A DNA stretch of 36,691 nt from positions 1 through 36,691 of the forward strand of contig NZ_JAELVH010000030.1 of assembly GCF_019399235.1 (NCBI RefSeq), given 5' to 3'. The translations under genes and the position numbers were made by a program. Shown piece by piece: positions 1 through 7,965 of this stretch (position 1 is its first letter; each line of letters starts with the position of its first letter). Under the pieces are notes generated by a model. That model made no database searches, was not told the origin of the DNA, and saw nothing but the letters and a program-made list of their open reading frames with translations. This DNA comes from Streptomyces poriferorum (GTDB lineage: Bacteria > Actinomycetota > Actinomycetes > Streptomycetales > Streptomycetaceae).

Positions 1-39
1 GCCGCGGGCCGCGACACACAAGGTGTCGCGGCCCGCGGC
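1..39 (-). terminator. Terminator hairpin downstream of rbpA
   Basis: A perfect inverted repeat with 17-bp arms (1-17 and 23-39) and a 5-nt loop lies 25 bp beyond the rbpA stop codon. It is very GC-rich and lacks a long T-run, as is usual for Streptomyces terminators. It could also serve a convergent gene left of the window. Confidence 0.8.
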
Positions 40-63
40 TCTGTCTCTATGCGTGCTACGCGG

Positions 64-438
64 TCAAGCAGACTTCCTGCTGTCCCGCGGATGCACGGCG
101 ATATTCATGGCGCCGGAGCGCAGAACCGCCAGCCTCTCGGCCAGCACCTCTTCCAGCTCCTCGCGTGTGCGCCGCTCCATGAGCATGTCCCAGTGCGTGC
201 GCGCAGGCTTGCCCTTCTTCTCCTCGGGGCCATCCCCGTCCACCAGGAGTGCCTGGGCGCCACACGCCTTGCACTCCCACTCCGGCGGAATTTCCGCCTC
301 TACCGAGAACGGCATCTCAAATCGATGTCCGTTCTGGCATGCGTACTCCACCGCCTGGCGCGGGGCCAGATCGATGCCGCGGTCCGTCTCGTAGCTGGTA
401 ACCACGAGTCGCGTGCCGCGGAGAGCTCGCTCACTCAT
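64..438 (-). CDS. rbpA: RNA polymerase-binding protein RbpA
   Basis: RbpA is an actinobacterial general transcription factor that binds RNA polymerase and group 1/2 sigma factors and stimulates initiation. The 124-residue product matches the family's usual length. It has the family's early stretch RALRGTRLVVTSYETDRG, a central zinc-ribbon-like part (YACQNGHRF, then WECKACGAQA) and the basic and acidic C-terminal half (KPARTHWDMLMERRTREELEEVL) known to form the sigma-interaction domain. I chose the ATG at 438 because GGGAGG lies just upstream; an upstream start at 474 would add 12 residues not expected in the family. The gene is monocistronic, preceded by a sigma-R type promoter at 500-525 and followed by a strong hairpin. 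Identification is confident from sequence and length. Confidence 0.96.
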   Translation of the reverse strand: MSERALRGTRLVVTSYETDRGIDLAPRQAVEYACQNGHRFEMPFSVEAEIPPEWECKACGAQALLVDGDGPEEKKGKPARTHWDMLMERRTREELEEVLAERLAVLRSGAMNIAVHPRDSRKSA

Positions 439-499
439 GAATCGTGCCTCCCGGGCTTGTCGCCCACAGGACAAATGTCGCTGTCGTCGTCATCCGGTC

Positions 500-525
500 A
501 ACGTCCGGTCGGCGGCAAAGATTCC
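500..525 (-). promoter_or_regulatory. Sigma-R type promoter of rbpA (GGAAT-N18-GTT)
   Basis: On the minus strand, GGAAT at 525-521 is followed by exactly 18 bases and GTT at 502-500. This fits the sigma-R (disulfide-stress) consensus. It lies about 60 bp upstream of the rbpA start. In S. coelicolor rbpA is a known sigma-R target, which supports the call. The rest of the 439-712 gap probably holds a second, housekeeping promoter that I could not place. Confidence 0.8.
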
Positions 526-673
526 CGTTGCCGGTCATGCGTCGCCCGTCGTGCCGCTGCATTTTCAGGTTTGCGAGTGTTGAAGTACCCGCCAGTGCCC
601 GGTTTGTCACATCTGGCGGAAGTTGTCACCCAACGGTTTGGATTCTTCCACTCGCAGTAACGGTCCTCCGGGC

Positions 674-701
674 AGGCCAAAGGCGTACACTACCGGCCTT
701 T
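674..701 (-). terminator. Possible terminator of the MFS gene
   Basis: AAAGGC (679-684) pairs with GCCTTT (696-701) just beyond the stop codon at 713. Read on the minus strand the stem ends in TTT. The stem is short, so this is only a candidate. Confidence 0.35.
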
Positions 702-712
702 CACTTCAACGT

Positions 713-2086
713 CTAAATCCGTTCGGGAACCGGGTTGCCGGCAGCCGCCACGGCCTGCCGTACCGGCACCCTCGCGAGCAGTACGGAACCGACCACGAAG
801 AAGACCACCAACGAGATGATCGCATCCCGATAACTGCCGGTCAGCTGGTACGCGAGCCCGAACACCAGTGGCCCCAGCCAGCTCAGCCCGCGGTCGCTCA
901 TCTCGTACGCGGAGAAGTACTCCGCCTCCTTGCCGCGCGGCACCAGATGCGAGTAGAGGGACCGGGACAGCGCCTGGCTGCCACCGAGTACCAGGCCGAT
1001 CGCCGCGGCCAGCGCGTAGAAGAAGACCGGCGAACCGGCGGGCAGGAAGTAGCCGGCGACGAGGATCAGCGTCCAGACCACGAGTGACCCGAGAATCGTG
1101 TGCTTCGCCCCGTACACCCGGGCCATGCGTCCCATGCCGAGCGCCCCGGCGACCGCCAGCACCTGGACCAGCAGTACGGCCGTGATCAGCGTCGTCTGGC
1201 TCAGGCCCAGTTCCTCGGAGCCGTACACGGACGCCTGGGAGATGACGGTCTGCACGCCGTCGTTGTAGACGAGGTAGGCCAGCAGGAAGGAGAGCGTGAG
1301 CGGGTGGCGGCGCATGTCGCGCAGGGTCGCCCTCAGCTGCCGCCAACCGGATCCGACGGGCTCGGCGCCGGCCCCCTTCGTGTTCCGGTCACGCAGACGG
1401 CGCAGCGGAATGATGGTGAAGGCGCCCCACCACACACCGGCCGAGGCGAGACAGATCCGCACGGCGTCCGACTCGGAGAGACCGAAGGAGTCGTGGCCCG
1501 TGTAGAGGACCAGGTTGAGAACGAGGACCAGCGCCCCCGACGTGTAGCCGAACGCCCAGCCGCGGGAGGACACCGCGTCGCGTTCGTCGGGCTCCGCGAT
1601 CTGCGGCAGATAGGCGTTGTAGAGCACCATCGACACGGAGATCGAGGCGTTGGCCACGATGAGCAGGAGGACACCGAGCAGATAGCGGTCCCCGTCCAGG
1701 AAGAACATCGCGGCCGTCGCGGTCGCACCCGTGTACGCCGCCGCCGCGAGCAGCGGCTTCTTGCGGCCCGTACGGTCCGCCGCCGCACCCACGATCGGCA
1801 TCAGGACCACCGCGACGACGAGGGAGGCCGAGACCGCGTACGCGAACAGCGACCCGGCCCGGACCGGCACCCCGAGCGGATGGACGTACCCCTCGGCGTC
1901 GGCGGCGGCCTTGGCGACCGACGTCAGATACGGCCCGAGGAACACCGTGAGGACGCTCGTCGAGTAGACCGAGCAGGCGAAGTCGTAGAAGTACCAGCCA
2001 CGCTGCTCACGGCGCCGCTCGCCGGAGACGTCCGGCCCGGCCGTCCCGTCCGCCGGCTCGGCGGTGTCCGCGGTCTCGGCGCTCAT
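713..2086 (-). CDS. UMF1-type MFS transporter
   Basis: A 457-residue integral membrane protein of the major facilitator superfamily, closest in character to the UMF1/Atg22-like 'vacuole effluxer' branch. Visible features are the N-terminal GWYFYDFACSVYSTSVLTVF segment typical of that branch, a loop-2 motif ADRTGRKKPLL, about 12 hydrophobic helices, and a mid-protein cytoplasmic loop (RRLRDRNTKGAG). The RSLYSHLVPRGKEAEYFSAYE stretch in the second half is also characteristic. The substrate cannot be read from sequence; GDPD next door hints at phosphodiester or glycerol phosphate traffic, but that is inference. I chose the ATG at 2086 because GAGGGG lies 5 nt upstream; a GTG two codons earlier is also possible. 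It starts 43 bp after the GDPD stop, so the two are probably co-transcribed. Confidence 0.85.
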   Translation of the reverse strand: MSAETADTAEPADGTAGPDVSGERRREQRGWYFYDFACSVYSTSVLTVFLGPYLTSVAKAAADAEGYVHPLGVPVRAGSLFAYAVSASLVVAVVLMPIVGAAADRTGRKKPLLAAAAYTGATATAAMFFLDGDRYLLGVLLLIVANASISVSMVLYNAYLPQIAEPDERDAVSSRGWAFGYTSGALVLVLNLVLYTGHDSFGLSESDAVRICLASAGVWWGAFTIIPLRRLRDRNTKGAGAEPVGSGWRQLRATLRDMRRHPLTLSFLLAYLVYNDGVQTVISQASVYGSEELGLSQTTLITAVLLVQVLAVAGALGMGRMARVYGAKHTILGSLVVWTLILVAGYFLPAGSPVFFYALAAAIGLVLGGSQALSRSLYSHLVPRGKEAEYFSAYEMSDRGLSWLGPLVFGLAYQLTGSYRDAIISLVVFFVVGSVLLARVPVRQAVAAAGNPVPERI

Positions 2087-2129
2087 GCGCACCCCTCGTC
2101 TCTCCCCGTGAAGACGTCGCCGGCCCGCG

Positions 2130-2894
2130 TCAGGCCCAGGCCCCCCGCTCGCTCAGCACCGTACGCAGCGTCTCGATGTGATCGGTCATGATGCCATCCA
2201 CCCCGAGGTCCAGGAGCGCGGTCATCCGCTCCGGTTCGTTGACCGTCCACACGTGCACCTGGAGTCCGCGCGCGTGCGCCTCCCGAACGAAGCGCCGGTC
2301 GACGACCCGGACACCGCCCTGACTCTCCGGAACCTGTGCGCAGACCGCACCGGCGCGCAGGGCCGCCGGGATTCCGTACGAGCGCAGCCGCAGCCCCAGG
2401 ACGCCCCGAACACCGTAGGACGTGGCGAGCCGCGGGCCCGCGAGCCGGTATGCCCTGGCCACCCGGGCCTCGGAGAAGGAGCCGACGCACACCCGGTCCC
2501 AGGAGTCCGTCCGGCGGATCAGCTCCACGAGCGGCACGAGGGCCGGCCCGGCCTTGATGTCCACGTTCCAGCGGCCCTCCGGGAACGCCTCCAGCAGCTC
2601 CTCGAACAGTGGCAGCGGCTCCCGCCCGGCCACCCGGGCCCGCCGTATCTCGCTCCACGGCAGCTCCGCGATCCGGCCCCGGGAGTCCGTGACCCGGTCC
2701 AGCGTGGGGTCGTGGAAGGCGACCAGCCGGCCGTCCGCCGAGGCGTGCACATCGGTCTCGAAGTACCGGTACCCGGCGTCGGCGGCCCGGCGGAACGCGG
2801 CCGCCGTGTTCTCGATCCCGTCCGCCGCCCCGCCCCGGTGGGCGAACGCGAGAGGGGCGGGGTGGTCCAGGTAGGGGTGGCGTACGGAAGTCAC
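2130..2894 (-). CDS. Glycerophosphodiester phosphodiesterase
   Basis: A 254-residue enzyme that hydrolyses glycerophosphodiesters to sn-glycerol 3-phosphate and an alcohol. The TIM-barrel signature is clear: AFAHRGG near residue 15 with IENTAAAF, then YFETDVHASADGRLVAFHD with the metal-binding Glu and Asp and the second catalytic His. Further family motifs are WNVDIK in the middle and VHVWTVNEPERM and LLDLGVDGIMTDHI near the end. There is no signal peptide, so it should be cytoplasmic. The GTG start at 2894 overlaps the yczE stop by 4 bases (GTGA), which implies translational coupling; no separate ribosome site is visible. The product could feed the glycerol genes at 30.8-33.1 kb, but they are unlinked. 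Confidence 0.93.
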   Translation of the reverse strand: MTSVRHPYLDHPAPLAFAHRGGAADGIENTAAAFRRAADAGYRYFETDVHASADGRLVAFHDPTLDRVTDSRGRIAELPWSEIRRARVAGREPLPLFEELLEAFPEGRWNVDIKAGPALVPLVELIRRTDSWDRVCVGSFSEARVARAYRLAGPRLATSYGVRGVLGLRLRSYGIPAALRAGAVCAQVPESQGGVRVVDRRFVREAHARGLQVHVWTVNEPERMTALLDLGVDGIMTDHIETLRTVLSERGAWA

Positions 2895-3553
2895 TGCGGC
2901 AGTATGGCCTGCCCGGATGTCCGGGCGGGGACCGTGGTGCCACCGTTGTCCGTGCTCGTGAAGAAGCGCAGGAAGAACTGGGCGAGCGGGCCGATGGCCA
3001 GCGCGTACAGGACCGTTCCCGCGCCGAGGGAGCCGCCGAGCAGGAACCCGGTGACCACCACCGCGATCTCGATCGCCGTGCGGACGAACCGGATCGACCG
3101 GCCGGTCCGCCGGTGCAGCCCGGTCATCAGCCCGTCGCGCGGTCCGGGACCGAACCGGGCGGCGATGTAGAGGCCGGTCGCCACACCGTTGAGGACGATC
3201 CCCGCCACCATCACCCCGGCCCGCGCCACGAGCCCGTGCACCTCGGGGACGAGGGCGAGCGTGCCGTCCATCGCGAGACCGACGGCGAAGACGTTCGACA
3301 CGGTGCCCAGGCCCGGCCGCTGCCGGAGCGGGATCCAGAGCAGCAGCACGATCGCCCCGATGATGATCGAGACGGCTCCGATGCTGATCCCGGTGTGCTC
3401 CGCGAGCCCCTGGTGAAGCACCCCCCAGGGCTCCAGGCCGAGTCCGGCGACGACCAGCAGTGCCGAGCTCGCCCCGTACAGCGCCAGGCCCGCGTAGAGC
3501 TGGATCAGCCGCCGGGTGAGGTGAGTCCCGCGCGGAACGGCGGTGATGGACAA
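2891..3553 (-). CDS. yczE: YczE-family integral membrane protein
   Basis: A 220-residue membrane protein with about five to six hydrophobic segments and the YczE/YitT-like pattern: LYAGLALYGASSALLVVAGLG early, then LEPWGVLHQGL, and FGPGPRDGLMTGL, which is the most recognisable block of the family. Its function is unknown in general; YczE proteins are often encoded beside a MocR regulator (YczR), and that is the arrangement here. The start is taken as TTG at 3553 because AGGGGG lies 6 nt upstream and the divergent intergenic region begins there. It heads a likely three-gene leftward operon with the phosphodiesterase and the MFS gene. Confidence 0.85.
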   Translation of the reverse strand: MSITAVPRGTHLTRRLIQLYAGLALYGASSALLVVAGLGLEPWGVLHQGLAEHTGISIGAVSIIIGAIVLLLWIPLRQRPGLGTVSNVFAVGLAMDGTLALVPEVHGLVARAGVMVAGIVLNGVATGLYIAARFGPGPRDGLMTGLHRRTGRSIRFVRTAIEIAVVVTGFLLGGSLGAGTVLYALAIGPLAQFFLRFFTSTDNGGTTVPARTSGQAILPQ

Positions 3554-3607
3554 GTGGTGCCCCCTGGTGTGGTGGTGGTGGCCTGCTGCATGTCACTCTG
3601 TGGCAGG

Positions 3608-3634
3608 GGATTGGCTGCCAACTATGGCCAATCC
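3608..3634. promoter_or_regulatory. Dyad in the yczE-yczR divergent region
   Basis: GGATTGGC (3608-3615) and GCCAATCC (3627-3634) form a perfect 8-bp inverted repeat with an 11-nt spacer. A second, nested palindrome TTGGC-T-GCCAA lies at 3611-3621. It sits between the two divergent starts, just upstream of the regulator's ribosome site. It is a likely binding site for the MocR regulator, whose family typically binds short repeats in such gaps. Confidence 0.55.
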
Positions 3635-3655
3635 GAGGAAGGTGGACTGATTCTC

Positions 3656-5155
3656 ATGGCGCAGTGGACTTCGGCCGTCGGCGCGGCACAGCTTGCCCGG
3701 CAACTCCACGCCCAGCAGCCCCGGCCCGCCGGCCCCGGCACCCGCAGGCCGCCCGCCTACCGTGCACTCGCCGACGGCATCCGGCTGCTCGTCCTCGAAG
3801 GCCGGGTCCCCGTCGCCGCCCGCCTCCCCGCCGAGCGCGAACTCGCGCTGGCCCTCTCCGTCAGCCGCACGACGGTCGCCGCAGCCTACGAGGCGCTGCG
3901 GGCCGAGGGCTTCCTGGAGTCCAGGCGCGGGGCCGGCAGCTGGACGGCGGTCCCCGCGGGCAACCCGCTGCCCGCCCGCGGACTGGAACCGCTGCCGCCC
4001 GAGGCGCTCGGATCGATGATCGACCTGGGCTGCGCCTCGCTGCCCGCCCCCGAGCCATGGCTCACCCGGGCCGTCCAGGGCGCCCTGGAGGAACTGACCC
4101 CCTACGCCCACACCCACGGCGACTACCCGGCCGGTCTGCCCGCGCTGCGGCAGATGATCGCCGACCGCTACACCGCGAGCGGCATCCCGACGATGCCCGA
4201 ACAGATCATGGTCACGACCGGGGCGATGGGCGCGATCGATGCGATCTGCCACCTCTTCGCCGGCCGCGGCGAACGGATCGCGGTGGAGTCCCCGAGCTAT
4301 GCCAACATCCTCCAGCTGATGCGGGAGGCGGGTGCCCGCCTCGTGCCGGTGGCCATGGAGGAGGGGCTCGGCGGCTGGGACATGAACCGGTGGCGCCAGG
4401 TGCTGAGGGACGCGGCGCCTCGGCTCGCGTACGTCGTCGCGGACTTCCACAACCCCACCGGCGCCCTGGCCGACGAGGACCGCCGGCGCGCGCTGGTGGA
4501 CGCCGCGCGTTCGGCCGGCACGGTCCTGGTGGTCGACGAGACGATGCACGAGCTGTATCTGGACGACGACGTGGACATGCCGCGCCGGGTCTGCGCCTTC
4601 GACCCCGCCGGCAGCACCGTCCTCACGGTCGGATCGGCCAGCAAGGCCTTCTGGGCGGGCATGCGCATCGGCTGGGTCCGAGCCGCCCCCGACGTGATCC
4701 GCAGCCTGGTGGCCGCCCGCGCCTACGCCGACATGGGGACGCCGGTACTCGAACAGCTCGCCGTCAACTGGCTGATGCGTACCGGCGGCTGGGAAGAGGC
4801 CGTGCAGATCCGCCGGGAGCAGGCCCGGGACAACCGTGACGCGCTCGTCGCCGCGGTGCGCCGGGAGCTGCCGGACTGGGAGTTCGCCGTGCCGCGTGGC
4901 GGGCTGACCCTCTGGGTGCGTACCGGCGGGCTCTCCGGATCGCGGCTCGCGGTGGCCGGGGAGCGGGTCGGGGTGCGGGTGCCGTCCGGGCCCCGGTTCG
5001 GGGTCGACGGGGCCTTCGAGGGCTACGTACGGCTGCCGTTCACGGTCGGCGGGCCGGTCGCGGACGAGGCGGCCCAGCGGCTGGCGGCCGCCGCCCAGCT
5101 GGTCGGTTCGGGCGCGGGCGCGGGCGCGGAGGCGCCCCGTACGTTCGTCGCCTGA
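3656..5155 (+). CDS. yczR: MocR-type regulator (GntR HTH fused to aminotransferase-like domain)
   Basis: A 499-residue MocR/PdxR-type regulator. Residues about 30-105 form the GntR winged helix (YRALADGIRLLVLEGRVP, then LPAERELALALSVSRTTVAAAYEALRAEG). Residues about 120-490 form a fold-type I aminotransferase-like domain, with VTTGAMGAIDAICHLF, DFHNPTGALAD, VVDETMHELYLD and the PLP-binding lysine in GSASKAFWAG (Lys at about 330). Such proteins sense pyridoxal phosphate or an adduct of it. I chose the ATG at 3656 because of AGGAAGG upstream; the open frame extends leftward to 3113 but that part overlaps yczE. Pairing with yczE makes YczR the best name, and yczE the likely target, together with self-regulation. 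Confidence 0.88.
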   Translation: MAQWTSAVGAAQLARQLHAQQPRPAGPGTRRPPAYRALADGIRLLVLEGRVPVAARLPAERELALALSVSRTTVAAAYEALRAEGFLESRRGAGSWTAVPAGNPLPARGLEPLPPEALGSMIDLGCASLPAPEPWLTRAVQGALEELTPYAHTHGDYPAGLPALRQMIADRYTASGIPTMPEQIMVTTGAMGAIDAICHLFAGRGERIAVESPSYANILQLMREAGARLVPVAMEEGLGGWDMNRWRQVLRDAAPRLAYVVADFHNPTGALADEDRRRALVDAARSAGTVLVVDETMHELYLDDDVDMPRRVCAFDPAGSTVLTVGSASKAFWAGMRIGWVRAAPDVIRSLVAARAYADMGTPVLEQLAVNWLMRTGGWEEAVQIRREQARDNRDALVAAVRRELPDWEFAVPRGGLTLWVRTGGLSGSRLAVAGERVGVRVPSGPRFGVDGAFEGYVRLPFTVGGPVADEAAQRLAAAAQLVGSGAGAGAEAPRTFVA

Positions 5156-5165
5156 CCCCGGCACA

Positions 5166-5205
5166 CGGCGAGGGGCCCGCGGATCCATCCGCGGGCCCCT
5201 CGCCG
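5166..5205. terminator. Bidirectional terminator between convergent genes
   Basis: A perfect inverted repeat with 19-bp arms (5166-5184 and 5187-5205) lies between the stop codons of the MocR gene (5155, rightward) and the ATPase gene (5215, leftward). It can serve both transcripts. Confidence 0.85.
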
Positions 5206-5214
5206 GATGCGGGG

Positions 5215-6807
5215 TCAGTCGCTGAGCGCCAGGCCCTCTACGGCGACGGACGCCGTCACGGAGTCCGCCATCACGGGTTCGGGCCTGCTCGCCTCGACGG
5301 CGGTGCGCCGCTCGGGGAGCAGGTCGAGCACCGCCTGGCGCTGCGCCTCGCTCGTCGCGTCGTCGTACGGATCGGGAGTGGCGGGCACCTGGATGCGCAG
5401 CACCCGGCCGGTGCCGAGCCGTGCGTACCCACGGCCGGGCGGGACGTCCGGAGTGGGAGTGGTGTGCGGCTCCAGACCGAGGACGGACTCGATCTGGCCG
5501 GGCGAGCACTGGCCGAGCACGACCCGGGCCCTGGTGTGGGACCGGACGGTGTCGCTCAGGCCGTCCAGGCTGTCGAACTGCTCGGTCATCACCACAGTGA
5601 CGTTGGCGGCCCTGCCGTGGCGCAGGGGCACCTGCAGCAGCTCCTGCGGATCGGGGCCGCCGTCCGCGGCGGCGAGGTGGCCGAGCACGCTCGGCCGGTC
5701 CAGCAGGATCCAGAGCGGGCGCCTGATGTCCTCGGGCGCGGCCTGACCGGACTGCCGGGCCCGGTTGGCCTCGATCAGCCGGCGCTCCGTCTCGCTGGCC
5801 GCCCATTCCAGGGTGGACAGCGCCCCGGCCAGTCCGCATTCGACGGCCAGGACGCCCTCGCGGCCGGTGAAGCACGCGTACTCGCCGGTGCCGCTGCCTT
5901 CGACGATCAGGATGTCGCCCTGCTGGAGCGCCTGGAGAGCGATGGAGCGCAGGAGTGTGGTGGTGCCGCTGCCGGGCTGTCCGGCGATCAGCAGATGCGG
6001 TTCGGTGGAGCGTGCGCCGGTCCGCCAGACGACGCCGGGCGCGTCTCGGGTCTCGTCGCCGTCGCTCACCGGCACGGTGCGCTGTACCGCGTCGTCGTCG
6101 GTGAACCCGAGGACCGTCTCGCCGGGGGCGGTGACGAAGCGCTGGGCGGTGAGGGTGGTGGGCAGGGCGTCGAGCACGTTCATGAGGAGCTGGTTGCCCT
6201 CCTCGTCCCAGCTGAAGAGGTACTCCCGGCCGCGGCCCGACTTGGCGTGCAGCAGCTGCTCGATCCGGGCGCGGGAGGTGGCCTCGCTGTCGGTGAAGTA
6301 GGCGGGGTACGTCACACGGAGACTGCTGACCCGGCCGTTGCCGTCGAACTCGTATCCGCTGAAGACCTTGTCCCAGTCGCCGCCGTGGGTGAACAGCGGA
6401 CTGGGGTCGTCGGCCGTCGAGAAGTACGGCACGAGGGCCTCGTACAGAGCCTGCAGACGCCCGGTCTCCGCCTCGTCCGGGCCGGTCTTGACGGGTGTGC
6501 GTTCCCGTCCCTTCCATGCGGCGGCGCCCATCACCGTGACGAGGGCCAGCAGCGGCCCGTACGGGATGAGCGCGACCACGAGTACGCAGGCCGCGACGAG
6601 GAACAGCGTGGGACCACGCCGGTCCTTGGGCGTCGCGGCCCACTTCTGCCGTCCTGCACCGGCCAGCAGCCGCAGACCACGAGTGATCATGATCAGCGGA
6701 TGGAGCACGTCGGTGGCGCTGTCGGCGGCCGTGCGCGCGAACTCTCGACTGCGAGTGATCGAAGCGCTGCCGCTGCTCAGAATGCGGGGGAGTGGTCGCC
6801 GGGCCAC
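5215..6807 (-). CDS. FtsK/TraB-like membrane ATPase with degenerate P-loop
   Basis: A 530-residue protein. Residues about 60-95 hold two closely spaced membrane helices (TLFLVAACVLVVALIPYGPLL), and the rest is cytoplasmic. The C-terminal half looks like an FtsK/SpoIIIE-type motor: a P-loop at about 273-281 (GQPGSGTTTLLRS), a Walker B-like strand at about 365 (RPLWILLDRPS), VVMTEQFDSLDG (FtsK-like sensor strand) and ARVVLGQCSPGQIESVLGL. The P-loop has Thr in place of the usual Lys, and no acidic residue follows the Walker B Asp, so ATP hydrolysis is doubtful. I chose the GTG at 6807 because AGGAG lies 6 nt upstream. It follows a 64-aa membrane protein by 38 bp. The family is unrecognised beyond this; relatives occur with conjugative-transfer genes, but no other transfer genes are here. 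Confidence 0.7.
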   Translation of the reverse strand: MARRPLPRILSSGSASITRSREFARTAADSATDVLHPLIMITRGLRLLAGAGRQKWAATPKDRRGPTLFLVAACVLVVALIPYGPLLALVTVMGAAAWKGRERTPVKTGPDEAETGRLQALYEALVPYFSTADDPSPLFTHGGDWDKVFSGYEFDGNGRVSSLRVTYPAYFTDSEATSRARIEQLLHAKSGRGREYLFSWDEEGNQLLMNVLDALPTTLTAQRFVTAPGETVLGFTDDDAVQRTVPVSDGDETRDAPGVVWRTGARSTEPHLLIAGQPGSGTTTLLRSIALQALQQGDILIVEGSGTGEYACFTGREGVLAVECGLAGALSTLEWAASETERRLIEANRARQSGQAAPEDIRRPLWILLDRPSVLGHLAAADGGPDPQELLQVPLRHGRAANVTVVMTEQFDSLDGLSDTVRSHTRARVVLGQCSPGQIESVLGLEPHTTPTPDVPPGRGYARLGTGRVLRIQVPATPDPYDDATSEAQRQAVLDLLPERRTAVEASRPEPVMADSVTASVAVEGLALSD

Positions 6808-6845
6808 GTCGGTCTCCTGAAGGGGGTGGGAGCGGTAGCGGAAGG

Positions 6846-7040
6846 TCAGAACTTGATCCCGCCCAAGAGACCGGCGAGGCTCGCTCCGCCCGCGGTGATG
6901 CTCGGTGCGATGGCGGTGCCGGCCAGGTAGAAGCCGAACAGGGCGGTGACGAGGGCGTGTGACGCCTTGAGGCCGTCCTTCCTGAAGAACAGGAAGACGA
7001 TGATGCCGAGGATGACGACGCCTGACATGGAAAGGATCAT
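6846..7040 (-). CDS. Small two-helix membrane protein
   Basis: A 64-residue protein with an N-terminal helix (VVILGIIVFLFF), a short basic loop (RKDGLKASH) and a second hydrophobic segment (ALFGFYLAGTAIAP) ending in a Gly/Ala-rich tail. AGGAG lies 8 nt upstream of the ATG. It is the first gene of a two-gene operon with the FtsK-like ATPase, so it is probably a membrane partner or regulator of it. The size and placement recall the small Spd-type membrane proteins next to transfer ATPases in Streptomyces plasmids; that likeness is inference only. Confidence 0.75.
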   Translation of the reverse strand: MILSMSGVVILGIIVFLFFRKDGLKASHALVTALFGFYLAGTAIAPSITAGGASLAGLLGGIKF

Positions 7041-7352
7041 GAGTGGTTCTCCTGGTTGGGGGGACAGTCACCATGAGTCCTTCCAAGCTCACCGGAAGTA
7101 TCTATATGATAAAAGCTGCAATTGGGTGAAAAGTCTGTTTTTTCACTTGACTGGCGTACAAGAGGGCGTCGCCAGACGGGATTTCGGGGCCGGGCCTCTC
7201 CTCGTCGTCACTCGACGTGATCTTTTGCCATGGGTGGGCCCGGGCATGTGCGCCCCCGGGCAGTACCCTGTCGATTCACTCGTACGGCCCACGCGGCACA
7301 CGCCCCGGCAGGCCGGCATCAGCGCAAACGGTTATAGGAAGGCGGTCCCCCG
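7041..7352. promoter_or_regulatory. AT-rich divergent intergenic region
   Basis: This 312-bp gap separates the leftward membrane operon from the rightward ankyrin gene and must hold both promoters. About 50 bp (7096-7146) is strikingly AT-rich for this genome, with TATATGATAAAAG and a small hairpin (GTGAAAA at 7126-7132, TTTTCAC at 7140-7146). No convincing -35/-10 pair could be fixed. Nothing else is seen here. Confidence 0.5.
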
Positions 7353-7745
7353 ATGAGCGAAACCCCTGATCCCGAGGTGGTCGAGCTGGCGGCCAAGGTC
7401 TTCGACCTGGCACGCCACGGCGACGCCGACGCCCTCGCGGCCTACGTCGACGCCGGCGTCCCGGCCAACCTCACCAACGACCGGGGCGACTCGCTGCTGA
7501 TGCTCGCGGCCTACCACGGGCACGCCCCGGCGGTCGTCGCCCTGGCCGGCCGCGGCGCCGACCCGGACCGCGCCAACGACCGAGGGCAGACACCGCTCGC
7601 CGGAGCCGTCTTCAAGGGCGAGGACGCGGTTGTCAAGGCCCTGCTCGACGCGGGAGCCGATCCGGCGGCCGGAACACCCTCCGCACTGGACACGGCGCGC
7701 ATGTTCGGCAAGGCCGACCTGCTGGAACTCTTCGGCGCCCGCTGA
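7353..7745 (+). CDS. Ankyrin repeat protein
   Basis: A 130-residue soluble protein made almost wholly of ankyrin repeats: an N-terminal capping helix pair (VFDLARHGDADALAAYVDAG), then units with the TPL-like turn (DRGDSLLMLAAYHGHAPAVVAL, DRGQTPLAGAVFKGEDAVVKAL) and a last partial unit (SALDTARMFGKADLLELF). Four units of about 33 residues are visible. It should act by protein-protein binding; the partner is unknown. AGGAAGG upstream supports the ATG at 7353. A 220-bp gap with no clear signal separates it from the next gene. Confidence 0.92.
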   Translation: MSETPDPEVVELAAKVFDLARHGDADALAAYVDAGVPANLTNDRGDSLLMLAAYHGHAPAVVALAGRGADPDRANDRGQTPLAGAVFKGEDAVVKALLDAGADPAAGTPSALDTARMFGKADLLELFGAR

Positions 7746-7965
7746 AGGGGCTTCGCCGTAAATGTGGTCGCGGTGGCGAAATGGCTGGGTCATCATGACG
7801 TCGCGGGCCCGATTCGGGCCACCGACGAGAGGCAGGGAAGATGGTCTGCACCAGGCAGAAGACGGCGGTCGGCCGATCATGTTGCTGCGCGGTCTAGGGG
7901 GCGTTTCGTCCACATGGAACTGCACAGTCCCGGTTGCGTCGACAGCTTGATGTGAGGCTTTTCCC

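Noticed and set aside
3113..3655. N-terminal extension of the MocR gene to 3113
   Set aside because: It overlaps yczE on the other strand and has no family likeness; the ATG at 3656 has a good ribosome site.
3593..6643. Minus-strand open frame of 1016 codons
   Set aside because: It crosses a strong terminator, antisense to the MocR gene, and is out of frame with the ATPase gene; composition is Arg/Gly shadow.
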